From positions 1-43,712 of the forward strand of contig JANRCR010000013.1 of NCBI GenBank assembly GCA_030726915.1: DNA of 43,712 nt. The letters are read 5' to 3'. The position numbers and the translations under genes were made by a program. Source of the stretch: Candidatus Nanopelagicales bacterium. GTDB lineage: Bacteria; Actinomycetota; Actinomycetes; S36-B12. Positions 32,626 through 40,963 of this stretch are shown here, in pieces. The notes beneath the pieces were generated by a model. That model had not been told where the DNA came from. It saw only the letters and a program-made list of their open reading frames with translations, and searched no databases. Numbering within the stretch: position 1 is the first letter of the stretch; every line of letters begins with the position of its first letter.

Positions 32626-34734
32626 GTGGATGACCTCCTGGATGCCCTCGACCCCGAGCAGCGGGCCGTGGCTGAGGCCCTCGAGGGGCCCGTGGTCGTC
32701 TGGGCCGGAGCCGGCACGGGCAAGACCCGCGCCGTCACCTACCGCATTGCCCACGCCGCGCGGGTCGGCGCCCATGATCCGCGGCGCGGACTCGCCGTCA
32801 CCTTCACGACCCGCGCCGCCGGTGAGATGCGTGATCGACTGCTTCGTCTCGGCGTCGAGGGCATGCAGGTGCGCACCTTTCACTCCGCGGCCCTGCGTCA
32901 ACTCCGGCACTTCTGGCCGCGCGCCATCGGCGGTGAGCCGTACGACGTCGTCTCGCGCATCGCGCCGCTGGTGGCGGAGGCAGCGAGTCGCTGCCGGGTG
33001 TCGGCGGATCAGGCGGTTGTCCGTGACCTCATCGGCGAGATCGCCTGGGCCAAACAGGTGGAGGTGGATCCTGACGCCTACGCGGAGCGTGCCAGCCAGC
33101 GCACCCCCCCACTGGCTGCGACCGAGGTCGCCCGCATCTACGCCGCCTACGACGACATCAAGACGGAGCGTCGGCTCATTGATTTTGATGACGTGCTGCT
33201 CATGACCGTGGGGATTCTCAGCGAACGGCCCGATATCGCCGACGAGGTGCGATCGGCCTACCGGTGGTTCACCGTCGATGAGTTCCAAGATGTCAGCCCG
33301 GTGCAGCATCGCCTGCTCCAACGGTGGCTCGGCGATCGTCAGGAGGTTTGTGTCGTGGGTGACGCCGCGCAGACGATCTATTCCTTTGCCGGTGCCACGG
33401 ATCGCTACCTGCGGGATTTCCCCAGCCTCTATCCCCATGCCACCCAGGTGCGATTGGTCCGCGACTACCGCAACACCGAGCCGATTGTCACCTGGGCCAA
33501 CGCCGTTCTTGCCGCATCGGGGCGTCCCGAGGGTCGCCTCATCTCCCAATGCGGTCCGGGTCCGCAGCCGAGCGTGCGCTCGTACGACGACGAGGTGGCC
33601 GAGGCCACGGCCGTGGCCGCCTACATCCGAGACCTCATAGACGCGGGCACCCCCGCGGAGGAGATCGCGATCCTGGTCCGCATCAACGCGCTCATGCCGG
33701 CTTTCGAGGAGTCACTGTCCGAGGTGGGTATCCCCCTCGTACTTCGCGGGGGGGAGCGATTCTTTGAGAGGCCGGTCGTCCGCGAGGCCATCACGCGCAT
33801 TCGCGGTGCTGCTCGGGCCGGTGCCTCGGGCACGGAGGTGGCCGAGGAGGGGTCCTTGGCCGATCAGGTTTCGTCCATCCTCAGTGTCATGGGATGGACG
33901 ACCGAAGCCCCACGCGCCACGGGTGCGGTGCGCGAGCGGTGGGAGTCGATGGCATCCCTGGTTGACCTCGCGGCTGTGCACGGTCAGGACGGACGTGGCC
34001 TGACGTCCCTGGTCGAGGAGATCGATCGGCGCGCGGCCGCGCAGCATGCCCCGGTGGCGCGAGGGGTCACCCTGGCGACCATTCATGCGGCCAAGGGCCT
34101 GGAATGGGATGCCGTCGTGATCGCGGGGTGCGTCGATGGAGCCCTTCCGCATTCGCAGGTGACGTCACCGGAGGGCATCGACGAGGAGCGGAGACTCTTT
34201 TACGTCGCGCTGACGAGAGCGCGACGCGAGTTGATCCTCACCTGGTCGCGTTCGCGCCAGCCGGGAGGACGCGGATCGCGTCAGCGCAGTCGTTTCATCG
34301 ATGAGGTCACCGAGGTGGACTCAGATCCCGCCGGGATTGTGCCGACCTCGTCTGTCCGCCGAGGCCGCACCTCGCGGCGGGTGGCCAGGCAGGGGCCGGC
34401 GTCGTGCAGATCCTGTGGTCGCAGTCTGGTGACGGGAGCGGAGCGCGCGCGCCTGCGCTGTCGCACCTGCCCGCCCACGGCCAGCGAAGCAACTGTTGAG
34501 CGGCTGCGCGCCTGGCGCCTGGATCAGGCTCGGGAGCGTGATGTGCCCGCCTACGTCATCTTTACCGATGCCACGATGGAGGCCCTCGCGGAGATGCTCC
34601 CCAGTGATACCGATGGTCTCCTGGCCATCAGCGGCATTGGTCCGGACAAGGTCGCCCGCTACGGCTCTGACCTGCTGGCCCTGCTCGATGAACAGCGACA
34701 CGAGGTTTCGTCGGATCCGATGTCGTTGCCCTAG
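32626..34734 (+). CDS. uvrD2: ATP-dependent DNA helicase UvrD2 with tetracysteine and HRDC domain
   Basis: This 702-residue protein has an intact superfamily-1 motor: AGAGTGKT with Lys33, FTTRAAGEMRDRL, DEFQD (218-222), GDAAQTIYSFAGA, TIHAAKGLEWDAVV and RRLFYVALTRARREL. It continues into a tetracysteine module (Cys594, 597, 612, 615) and a C-terminal HRDC domain (about 624-695, ending ISGIGPDKVARYG). This order and length match mycobacterial UvrD2, which is essential there. The GTG at 32626 has GACGAT six bases upstream and places the Q-motif LDPEQRAV at the usual distance. The frame extends upstream to 32344, antisense to mycoredoxin, and is not used. Confidence 0.93.
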   Translation: MDDLLDALDPEQRAVAEALEGPVVVWAGAGTGKTRAVTYRIAHAARVGAHDPRRGLAVTFTTRAAGEMRDRLLRLGVEGMQVRTFHSAALRQLRHFWPRAIGGEPYDVVSRIAPLVAEAASRCRVSADQAVVRDLIGEIAWAKQVEVDPDAYAERASQRTPPLAATEVARIYAAYDDIKTERRLIDFDDVLLMTVGILSERPDIADEVRSAYRWFTVDEFQDVSPVQHRLLQRWLGDRQEVCVVGDAAQTIYSFAGATDRYLRDFPSLYPHATQVRLVRDYRNTEPIVTWANAVLAASGRPEGRLISQCGPGPQPSVRSYDDEVAEATAVAAYIRDLIDAGTPAEEIAILVRINALMPAFEESLSEVGIPLVLRGGERFFERPVVREAITRIRGAARAGASGTEVAEEGSLADQVSSILSVMGWTTEAPRATGAVRERWESMASLVDLAAVHGQDGRGLTSLVEEIDRRAAAQHAPVARGVTLATIHAAKGLEWDAVVIAGCVDGALPHSQVTSPEGIDEERRLFYVALTRARRELILTWSRSRQPGGRGSRQRSRFIDEVTEVDSDPAGIVPTSSVRRGRTSRRVARQGPASCRSCGRSLVTGAERARLRCRTCPPTASEATVERLRAWRLDQARERDVPAYVIFTDATMEALAEMLPSDTDGLLAISGIGPDKVARYGSDLLALLDEQRHEVSSDPMSLP

Positions 34735-34760
34735 ACCCCGGGGGACGTCACCATGACGTC

Positions 34761-34922
34761 ATGAGCGACGCGTGCTGCTGGTGTGGCTGTCAGGAGGCAC
34801 CACCGACAGCCACTGCGGGTGAATGGCGCGATCCGACCTGGTCCTTTGCCCGAGCCGGGGTGGTTGAGCAGCGGGCGTGCCCCACGTGCGTGCGGGTTCA
34901 CCTCGTGGAGATCGAAGGCTGA
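34761..34922 (+). CDS. Small Cys-rich zinc-ribbon protein (53 residues)
   Basis: The frame ATG 34761 to TGA 34922 encodes MSDACCWCGCQEAPP..., with a CCWCGC cluster near the N-terminus and a CPTC pair near residues 40-43. Two such knuckles about 30 residues apart suggest a single zinc ribbon. It begins 27 bases after UvrD2 on the same strand. A three-codon ORF (ATG ACG TCA TGA at 34753-34764) overlaps its start. Its 3' end overlaps the convergent E1-like gene by 25 bases. The function is unknown; linkage suggests co-expression with the helicase. Confidence 0.6.
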   Translation: MSDACCWCGCQEAPPTATAGEWRDPTWSFARAGVVEQRACPTCVRVHLVEIEG

Positions 34923-35920
34923 GTTTGCCTGCCCGTGCCGGTGCTGGGCCATGTGCATCCGCACAGGGGATGCATCGGCCGTGCCTCGCGCCGGACGCCT
35001 GCACTCGGCAAGGTGATGATCAAGGCGCCCTGCAGTGTGGGTGCATCCACATGGTCGACTCCCGCGTCGATGAGCGCGAGCACCTGCAGGGCGGCCCAGG
35101 CACCCGCGACCTGCGCGAGGCCGGCTGCGATAGCCGGATGGCGTGTACGACGATGCGCCCACTGGGCCGCCAGCCTGGGCCACGCGGGATCCGCATCTGC
35201 TCGATGCAGATCCCTGCACCGCAGGCAGGATGTGCGACCGGGCACGACCAGGGGACCGATCACGGCCTGCGATCCCAAAGCCGTGACGCTGATGTGCGGC
35301 ACGTCCAGGGCCATAGCCTCAGGATCGGATGCGGCGTCAGGATGGGATGCATCACAGAGCACCTGGCAGGTGCGCTCCGAGGCCGCGCGCCGATGGCGGC
35401 GAGATGAGGAGTGAGCGGAGTCGGCCCGCAGGACGTTGCCGACGCCGCTCGAGGTGAGTGAGAGGCACACCGCATCGGCGAGTGGCCCAGCACCGCGGAT
35501 GGACACCTCGGATCGTTGCCGGTGATCGATCACGTCACGCGCCCGGGCTGTGCCCCCGTGGATGTGGCGGACTGCTGCGAGATCGCCACTGAGTCGATCT
35601 CGCACCTGGATCGATGCTTCGCGCAGGGTCTCGGGGATAGCACCGGCATCGTCGATCAGGCCGGTGCTGATGCCGATGCCGAGCAGATACGTGAGCCGAG
35701 TGCGACGCATCCCGCGCTGGATACCGTCCGTCAGGGCATCGGCGAGACACCGATCACCGCGCAGTGACATCAGCCAGGTGATCTCGATGCGATCAACGTG
35801 ATCGAGTCGTCGGGTGTGTGGCGGATAACCGATATCGACGCTGGTGTCACTGCGCCAGACGAGGGGGACATCGTCGCGCACCCAGGGGCGCGCGGGTGCG
35901 TCGAGTGGGAAGGCGGTCAC
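34898..35920 (-). CDS. Orphan E1/ThiF-like protein with RRE-like N-domain (TOMM leader-peptide-binding type)
   Basis: This 340-residue protein has an N-terminal region (about 18-75) resembling the winged-helix peptide-binding domain (RRE) of cyclodehydratase partner proteins. A Rossmann core follows with GAGPLADAV near 145. The E1 residues expected for adenylation (acidic pair, Arg, SNL-RQ) are not seen, so it is probably a binding scaffold and not an active E1. A CLRC pair (about 240) and a C-terminal CGC suggest zinc ligands. The GTG start has GACGCT six bases upstream. No YcaO or recognisable precursor peptide lies in the window. The annotation as a TOMM leader-binding protein is by similarity in my memory of the family. 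Confidence 0.65.
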   Translation of the reverse strand: MTAFPLDAPARPWVRDDVPLVWRSDTSVDIGYPPHTRRLDHVDRIEITWLMSLRGDRCLADALTDGIQRGMRRTRLTYLLGIGISTGLIDDAGAIPETLREASIQVRDRLSGDLAAVRHIHGGTARARDVIDHRQRSEVSIRGAGPLADAVCLSLTSSGVGNVLRADSAHSSSRRHRRAASERTCQVLCDASHPDAASDPEAMALDVPHISVTALGSQAVIGPLVVPGRTSCLRCRDLHRADADPAWPRLAAQWAHRRTRHPAIAAGLAQVAGAWAALQVLALIDAGVDHVDAPTLQGALIITLPSAGVRREARPMHPLCGCTWPSTGTGRQTQPSISTR

Positions 35921-35974
35921 GCGGGGAGCGTCGCATGAATTGCGGCCGCGCCTGAAGCGCCGTCCACAGGTGAG

Positions 35975-37243
35975 TCAGGAGAGACCGCAGAACCTCACGG
36001 CGTACGCCGCCAATGCGCGGGCGCAGTCCACGGTCTCCCGCACATCGACCCATTCATTGGGCGCATGTGCGGCGGCGCTCTCACCCGGGCCGAAGTGCAC
36101 GGTGGGAATCCCGGCGGCAACAAGCAGACGGAGGTCAGAGCCGTAGGGGCCGCCGTAGACCTGGGGAGTCACGCCGCGGACGTCGGCCACCACCTCGCCG
36201 AGGCTGCCGACGAGTGGGTGCTGCGGGTCGGTGCGACCTGATGCAAACTGGCCACCCCACCATTCGATCTCAATCGGGTGCTCGGCCAACCAGGGGTCGT
36301 CGGCGCTCAGGCGGGCGAGTGTCTGCTCCAGGTCCTCGCGGGCCTGGGCGGGAGTCTCACCGATGGCCACGCCGAGGCGCCCCTCGGCTGTCAGGAGATC
36401 CGGCACGGTTGAGGCCCAGTCACCAGCCTGGATCGTCCCAATCGAGAGTGGATAGGCGATGGGCCACCGTTGCATGAGCGGGTCGACGACGTCATTGCGG
36501 CGCGCCTCGAGCCTGTGCAACTCCTCCAGGACGGGCAGGAACTTCTCAATCGCGCTGACCCCCTCGGTCCGGCGCGAGGCGTGGGTTGCTCGACCGCGAA
36601 TGGTGAGGCGGAAGGTGAGCGCACCGCCGTTCGCTGGGATGAGATCCAAAGATGTCGGTTCGGGGATGATGCAGGCATCCGCGGTGATGCCCTCCTGCAG
36701 CAGTGCGTAGGTGCCCAGGCCCCCATCCTCCTCACCGCTTACGGCTGCGAGGACAACATCACCGCGCAGGCGGACACCGCTATCGCGCAGGGCGAGGGCG
36801 GCGTACCACAGGGATGCCATGCCAGCCTTCATGTCGCAGGCCCCGCGCCCGAGCAAGCGGTCACCGCGAAGGACTGGCCTGAAGGGATCCTCGGCCCAGG
36901 CGGAGCGGTCACCCGCCGGCACGACGTCGGTGTGGCCGAGGAGGAGGAGCGTGGGTCCTTCGCCGGTGCCGGGGAGGCGGGCGATGAGGCCGCGCGCCGC
37001 GGTGCGTTCGACCTCCATCCCGGGGAAATCTGGTGCGGCCGCCATGGCGGCAACGTCGATGTCCCAGGTCGTGACATTAAATCCGGCACGGTCCCACTGC
37101 CGGGCGAGGTCATCTTGGATGTCCACCTCGGCGTCGGATCCGCCGAGGGACGGCATCGCCACCAAATGTTCGACGGCGCCGACAAGCCCAAGGCTGTCGA
37201 CGCCGTCGATGACGTGCGCTGTCGTTCGGGGATCATTCGTCAT
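35975..37243 (-). CDS. M20 family metallopeptidase (ArgE/DapE/ACY1-like)
   Basis: This 422-residue cytosolic enzyme has the M20 di-zinc motifs: LLLGHTDVV with His104 and Asp106, GRGACDMKAG with bridging Asp137, and SGEEDGGLGT with Glu171 (base) and Glu172. A lid/dimerisation domain follows, then the final ligand His in VHFGPGES. It hydrolyses an N-acyl amino acid or dipeptide; ArgE-, DapE- and aminoacylase-like activities cannot be separated here. It lies 33 bases downstream of the DUF5679 gene on the same strand and has no arginine or lysine biosynthesis genes nearby. Confidence 0.9.
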   Translation of the reverse strand: MTNDPRTTAHVIDGVDSLGLVGAVEHLVAMPSLGGSDAEVDIQDDLARQWDRAGFNVTTWDIDVAAMAAAPDFPGMEVERTAARGLIARLPGTGEGPTLLLLGHTDVVPAGDRSAWAEDPFRPVLRGDRLLGRGACDMKAGMASLWYAALALRDSGVRLRGDVVLAAVSGEEDGGLGTYALLQEGITADACIIPEPTSLDLIPANGGALTFRLTIRGRATHASRRTEGVSAIEKFLPVLEELHRLEARRNDVVDPLMQRWPIAYPLSIGTIQAGDWASTVPDLLTAEGRLGVAIGETPAQAREDLEQTLARLSADDPWLAEHPIEIEWWGGQFASGRTDPQHPLVGSLGEVVADVRGVTPQVYGGPYGSDLRLLVAAGIPTVHFGPGESAAAHAPNEWVDVRETVDCARALAAYAVRFCGLS

Positions 37244-37276
37244 GGGAGACCCAGTACGCCGATCCTGCAGGTTAGG

Positions 37277-37432
37277 TCAGGCCTTGCCCAGGATGCGGGT
37301 CACCTTGGTGCCGCAGACCGGGCAGATGCCCTTGGCAAAACGTCGACCGTTTGTCTCTTCGACGTTGCCGGTGAAGGGGCGCTTCTCCTTGCACTTCACG
37401 CAGTACGCCTCACCCGTGTATGACTCGGCCAT
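37277..37432 (-). CDS. DUF5679 family small zinc-ribbon protein
   Basis: The 51-residue frame from ATG 37432 to TGA 37277 encodes MAESYTGEAYCVKCKEKRP..., with CVKC near the N-terminus and CPVC near the C-terminus. This is a compact zinc ribbon of the actinobacterial DUF5679 family. GAGGAGGA lies just upstream at Shine-Dalgarno spacing. Many copies of the family lie near information-processing genes; the function is unknown. It sits between a Nudix gene and the M20 gene on the same strand. Confidence 0.85.
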   Translation of the reverse strand: MAESYTGEAYCVKCKEKRPFTGNVEETNGRRFAKGICPVCGTKVTRILGKA

Positions 37433-37475
37433 GGCCGTCCTCCTCGTCTCGTGCTTGTGAGGCGGTGCCTCACGT

Positions 37476-37510
37476 GGCCCCCCCGGGCGGGGGGCCGGCC
37501 CCTAAGGGGC
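37476..37510. terminator. Tandem GC-rich hairpins downstream of the Nudix gene
   Basis: GGCCCCCC (37476-37483) pairs with GGGGGGCC (37489-37496), and GCCCC (37498-37502) pairs with GGGGC (37506-37510). They lie in the 128-base gap between the Nudix stop and the DUF5679 start. A terminator for the Nudix transcript is the simplest reading. The rest of the gap shows nothing else. Confidence 0.4.
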
Positions 37511-37560
37511 GGCTTCGCCACCCTAGGGCAGCGGGGGCGGCCATGGGGGGATCGCCCCGG

Positions 37561-38157
37561 TCAGGGCGCCGTGTCGTGGTCAAAAAGGGGCCCGAGTCGC
37601 CCGTGGGCAGCCATAACGAGGTTCCGGACGGAAGCATCGGTGCCGTCGGGGAGTGCATCCCAGGGCCACCACCGCAGATCGAGTGATTCCGAGGAGGGAA
37701 TGGCCACCGCATCTGCGGGGACTCGGGCGAGGAATTGCACGTCCAGGTGCTGCAGCCGTGTCTCGCCACCGGCGCCGTCCCGGCAGCGCACAAGATGACG
37801 ATCCAGGCGCAGGGGGTCAGGATCGATGGTGACCTCCGTGATGCCTCCCTCCTCGACGGCTTCCCGGCGAGCCGCCGCGGGGAGGTCCAGGTCACTGGGC
37901 TCGCAATGGCCCCCTGTCTGCAGCCATCTCCCCACCAGGGGATGAAGTGTCAGCAGCACCACCTGACGCGTCGGATCCACGATGAGTGCGCTGGCCGTGA
38001 GGTGCCCAGCGCGCTGCTGACGATGCAGGCCATCGGGGTGCTCAGACAAAAAGTGGAGGTAGTCACGGCGCAGGGTGTCTTGATCGGCGGATGGAGCGGT
38101 CCACCCCGTGAGCAGGTGCACCGCTGCAGCGTGGAATGGCTCAGACGTCGTCGGCAT
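37561..38157 (-). CDS. Nudix hydrolase
   Basis: This 198-residue protein has a Nudix fold with the box ending ARREAVEEGGI, carrying the REAVEE metal-binding core. The GGHCEPSD entry to the box lacks the usual Glu at the spaced position, as is common in a subset of actinobacterial Nudix proteins. The substrate is unknown. The gene begins 17 bases inside the end of the zincin gene on the same strand, so the two are probably co-transcribed. Confidence 0.85.
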   Translation of the reverse strand: MPTTSEPFHAAAVHLLTGWTAPSADQDTLRRDYLHFLSEHPDGLHRQQRAGHLTASALIVDPTRQVVLLTLHPLVGRWLQTGGHCEPSDLDLPAAARREAVEEGGITEVTIDPDPLRLDRHLVRCRDGAGGETRLQHLDVQFLARVPADAVAIPSSESLDLRWWPWDALPDGTDASVRNLVMAAHGRLGPLFDHDTAP

Positions 38158-39421
38158 CGAAGCCGATCAGGGGATCGGCCGACAGGAATGCCTGGGGGTC
38201 GGCGAGGTCGTCTGCTGTGGGGAGGAGGTCCGGATGGGCCCAGAGCCCGTCCCGGGCAGCGATCCCCTTGTCCTCGCGCAGGAGACGCCACAAGGTTGCG
38301 GCTTCGCGCAGTGCTCGAGGACGCAATTCCAGGCCGACGAGTGAGGTGAAGGTGAGTTCAGCGGGACCGCCTGCGGCGCGACGGCGTCGCACCGCCTCAC
38401 CCAGTCGATCAGCGGAGGGCAACGTGGCCGCACACGCCTGCGTGACCACGTCATCGACCCATCCCTCGATGAGCGCCAGGAGGGTCTCCAGTCGGCGCAG
38501 GGCGATTTGCTGCTCCTCGGACTCGCCGATGGCGAAGAGATCCGAACCCATGAGCTCACGGAGTCGATCCGGATCCGACAGGGCGGATGGGTCGATCCCA
38601 CCCATGGCCTCGTTGAGCCGCTCCGGATCCAGGTGGATCCCGCGGGCGTAGGCGTCAACAGCGCCGTCGAGTCGGGCCGCGAGCCAGGGCACCTGGGTGA
38701 AGAGCCGCTGGTGCGCGCATTCGCGCAGGGCGAGATATAGGCGTACGTCGCCATCGTCGATGCCGAGACCCTCACCGAACGCAGCGACGTTGCGCGGCAG
38801 TAGGGCCGGCTTGCCATCCGTGGTCAGCGGGACACCGACGTCACTCGAGCCGACGACCTCCCCGGCCAGCGCAGCCAGTGCCTGACCCATCTGCATGCCA
38901 AACATGGCGGAGCCCATCTGGCGAGCCATGCCCATGAGCGGCCCCATCATGGCGAGGGCCTCCGGTGGTGCTCCCTCGGGCAGGAGGGCAGCCAACTCCG
39001 GTGGCAGAGCACCCGCACCGGGAGCACTGGAGGAGATGACGGTCGCGACGTGTTCCGCGATGGGGGCGACGATGCGCTGCCAGGCGGGGAACGTCGCCTC
39101 CAACCACTCCGACCTGCTCCAGGCATTGCTCCCACTCGCGGATGCGGGGAAGGTGCAGGCGGGGTCGAGCCACACCTGAGCGAGGCTGATGGCATCACTC
39201 ACGGCGCGCCGCTCGGCGTCGGACACGGAGGGATCACCCGCCGTCACGATGGCCTGCCGAGCACTGTCGCGGGCGAGGGCCCAGTTGACGGTGCCGTCCC
39301 CGCCACTTTCGAGGAGCTTGCCCAGATGCTGAAGCATGGCTCCCAGTTGACTCATGTCAAAGGGGGGCGGGTCAGATCCATCGTCGGGAGCCCCGAAGCC
39401 GAAGGGGAGGTTGCCGCTCAC
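38141..39421 (-). CDS. Zincin-like protein, TIGR03624/DUF2342 family
   Basis: This 426-residue protein starts at a GTG with SGNLPFGFG. A Gly/Met/Ala-rich middle (PLMGMARQMGSAMFGMQMGQALAALA) precedes the family motif LALRECAHQRLF near residue 240 and DAVDAYARGI-like text, as in the actinobacterial 'zinc-dependent metalloprotease' family found near F420-related genes in some genomes. A canonical HExxH is not visible, so protease activity is uncertain. The start is supported by TACCGT six bases upstream. It is divergent from the small membrane protein gene at 39550. Confidence 0.8.
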   Translation of the reverse strand: MSGNLPFGFGAPDDGSDPPPFDMSQLGAMLQHLGKLLESGGDGTVNWALARDSARQAIVTAGDPSVSDAERRAVSDAISLAQVWLDPACTFPASASGSNAWSRSEWLEATFPAWQRIVAPIAEHVATVISSSAPGAGALPPELAALLPEGAPPEALAMMGPLMGMARQMGSAMFGMQMGQALAALAGEVVGSSDVGVPLTTDGKPALLPRNVAAFGEGLGIDDGDVRLYLALRECAHQRLFTQVPWLAARLDGAVDAYARGIHLDPERLNEAMGGIDPSALSDPDRLRELMGSDLFAIGESEEQQIALRRLETLLALIEGWVDDVVTQACAATLPSADRLGEAVRRRRAAGGPAELTFTSLVGLELRPRALREAATLWRLLREDKGIAARDGLWAHPDLLPTADDLADPQAFLSADPLIGFDADDV

Positions 39422-39427
39422 ACCACC

Positions 39428-39433
39428 ACGGTA
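39428..39433 (-). promoter_or_regulatory. -10 hexamer TACCGT of a leaderless zincin transcript
   Basis: On the minus strand TACCGT ends six bases before the GTG at 39421, and no Shine-Dalgarno is present. Confidence 0.5.
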
Positions 39434-39465
39434 CGGGCCCGGGCATCCGGGTGCTCGGTCGGTGG

Positions 39466-39479
39466 CCCCGGCGCCGGGG
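39466..39479. repeat. 14-bp palindrome in divergent promoter region
   Basis: CCCCGGCGCCGGGG is a perfect 14-bp palindrome midway between the divergent zincin (start 39421) and small membrane protein (start 39550) genes. It could be an operator, or chance in very GC-rich DNA. Confidence 0.3.
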
Positions 39480-39549
39480 GCGTACCCTAGGCGGAGCCAT
39501 CGGCTGCCCCCGCGGTCGATGGGAAACACGACGATCTGAGAGGAGCACC

Positions 39550-39810
39550 GTGTCCGCGCTGATGTGGTGGCTCATTCCTCTCGGGGCGACCCTGCTGGCC
39601 CTGGCGTGGGCGGCTTCTCGCAGCCGGCCTCGTCGCGCCGCTGACACGCATGAGACCGTCGGAGACATGGCCCGCTTTCGTGCGGCGATGGATCGCCCGC
39701 TGCCCAGCGAGGGCCCTGATCGCCCGGTCTCGTCCGACCCGGTCGGCCGACCGCCAGCCACGCGTCCCACGCGTTCGCGACGGCCGGTCGAGCGTCGCAA
39801 TCTCGCGTGA
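39550..39810 (+). CDS. Small single-pass membrane protein, unknown function
   Basis: This 86-residue protein starts at a GTG preceded by GAGAGGAG. It has one N-terminal transmembrane helix (MWWLIPLGATLLALAWAA, about residues 5-22), then a basic/Pro/Arg-rich cytoplasmic tail. Its stop overlaps the GTG of the PDZ/Lon-like protease gene (GTGA), so the two are translationally coupled. I do not recognise the family beyond similar short proteins upstream of this protease in Actinobacteria. Confidence 0.7.
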   Translation: MSALMWWLIPLGATLLALAWAASRSRPRRAADTHETVGDMARFRAAMDRPLPSEGPDRPVSSDPVGRPPATRPTRSRRPVERRNLA

Positions 39811-40934
39811 GCGAATCTCGTGGGCAAGCCATGGATGCGCCAGCGCCTGACCCTTCTCCACCCCACATCCCTGGGCGTCGTCGCCCTGGTCGCCGTGCCC
39901 GAGTAGCGATCCTCGCGGGACTCGTGCTCGCTGTTTTGCTCGCCATCGCAGCCCTCCTACCCGTGCCCTTTATCGTGCTGTCACCCGGCCCGACCTTTAA
40001 CACCATCGGTGAGGTCGATGGCGCACCGTTGGTGGAGATCAGTGAGACAACGACATATCCGGTGACGGGCGCTTTGGATATGACCACGATTCGCGAAGAG
40101 GGTGAGCCACGGAGTCCGCTCACTGTTTTTGGTGCCCTCGCCGCGTGGGTGGATCCGAATCGGGCGGTCCTGCCGCGAGAGTTGCTCTACAGGGACGACC
40201 AAACAACCGATGAGGTGCAGCAGCGCAACGCCGTACTCTTTTCGACATCACAGTCGAATGCGATTGCAGCAGCGCTCAATATCGTGGGCGAGGAGTTGAT
40301 CGAGGACGTTGTCGTGACGGCCGTCATCGAGGGAACGCCGGCCTTCGGGGTGATCGAGGCTGGTGAGCGCATCCTCGCCATCAATGGGGACGAGGTGCGT
40401 TCGCCGACCGATGTTGCGGAGGATGTCCGGGGGGAGCCTGTGGGCTCGACGTTTGTTTTCACCGTGGAGCGCGAGGGGCAGGCCGTGGACGTCGAGGTGG
40501 TGTCAGAACCGAAGCCGGATGAGCCCGACGTTGGCTACGTCGGCATCAACGTGGGCATCAACTACCGTGCCGAATTCCCGATCACGTTCACACTGCAAGA
40601 TATCGGCGGACCGAGCGCGGGCATGATGTTTGCCCTTGCCATCGTGGACAAGCTCACTCCGGAAGATTTGACCGGTGGTGGCCATGTAGCGGGAAGCGGC
40701 ACCATCGATCCCGCGGGTGCGGTGGGTGCGATCGGGGGGATCCGACAAAAGCTTGCGGGAGCGCGAGGGGCAGGCGCCACGCTCTTCCTGATGCCAGAGG
40801 TGCATTGTGCGGAGGCGGCCGGGCACGTGCCGGATGGCCTCACGGTCGTGCCGGTGGCGACATTGGCCGGAGCCCTTGACGCTCTGACCGCGTGGAGGGC
40901 CCAAGGGGTCCTTCCCTCCTGCCCCGTCTCCTGA
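39807..40934 (+). CDS. PDZ and S16 Lon-like protease, membrane-anchored (YlbL/SdrC type)
   Basis: This 375-residue protein has a basic N-terminus, one transmembrane helix (about 33-53), an extracytoplasmic region with a PDZ domain (about 165-235, EAGERILAINGDEV) and a C-terminal Lon (S16) proteolytic domain. Ser270 lies in GGPSAGMMFAL and Lys315 in GGIRQKLAGARGAG, the Ser-Lys dyad. It lacks an AAA+ ATPase, so it is an ATP-independent secreted Lon-like protease. The likely role is processing or quality control at the envelope. The GTG start overlaps the upstream stop. The UPF0182 gene follows 29 bases later. Confidence 0.9.
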   Translation: MSESRGQAMDAPAPDPSPPHIPGRRRPGRRARVAILAGLVLAVLLAIAALLPVPFIVLSPGPTFNTIGEVDGAPLVEISETTTYPVTGALDMTTIREEGEPRSPLTVFGALAAWVDPNRAVLPRELLYRDDQTTDEVQQRNAVLFSTSQSNAIAAALNIVGEELIEDVVVTAVIEGTPAFGVIEAGERILAINGDEVRSPTDVAEDVRGEPVGSTFVFTVEREGQAVDVEVVSEPKPDEPDVGYVGINVGINYRAEFPITFTLQDIGGPSAGMMFALAIVDKLTPEDLTGGGHVAGSGTIDPAGAVGAIGGIRQKLAGARGAGATLFLMPEVHCAEAAGHVPDGLTVVPVATLAGALDALTAWRAQGVLPSCPVS

Positions 40935-40951
40935 CCTGCAGTCGCGTGACG

Positions 40952-40957
40952 TAAGTT
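40952..40957 (+). promoter_or_regulatory. -10 hexamer TAAGTT of a leaderless UPF0182 transcript
   Basis: TAAGTT ends six bases before the ATG at 40964 with no Shine-Dalgarno. It indicates a promoter separate from the protease gene. Confidence 0.55.
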
Positions 40958-40963
40958 GTTGAG

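Noticed and set aside
34761-34922. RiPP precursor peptide for the neighbouring RRE-like protein
   Set aside because: It is convergent with that gene, its Cys are spaced as zinc knuckles, and no YcaO or other modifying enzyme is nearby. Kept only as a weak alternative.
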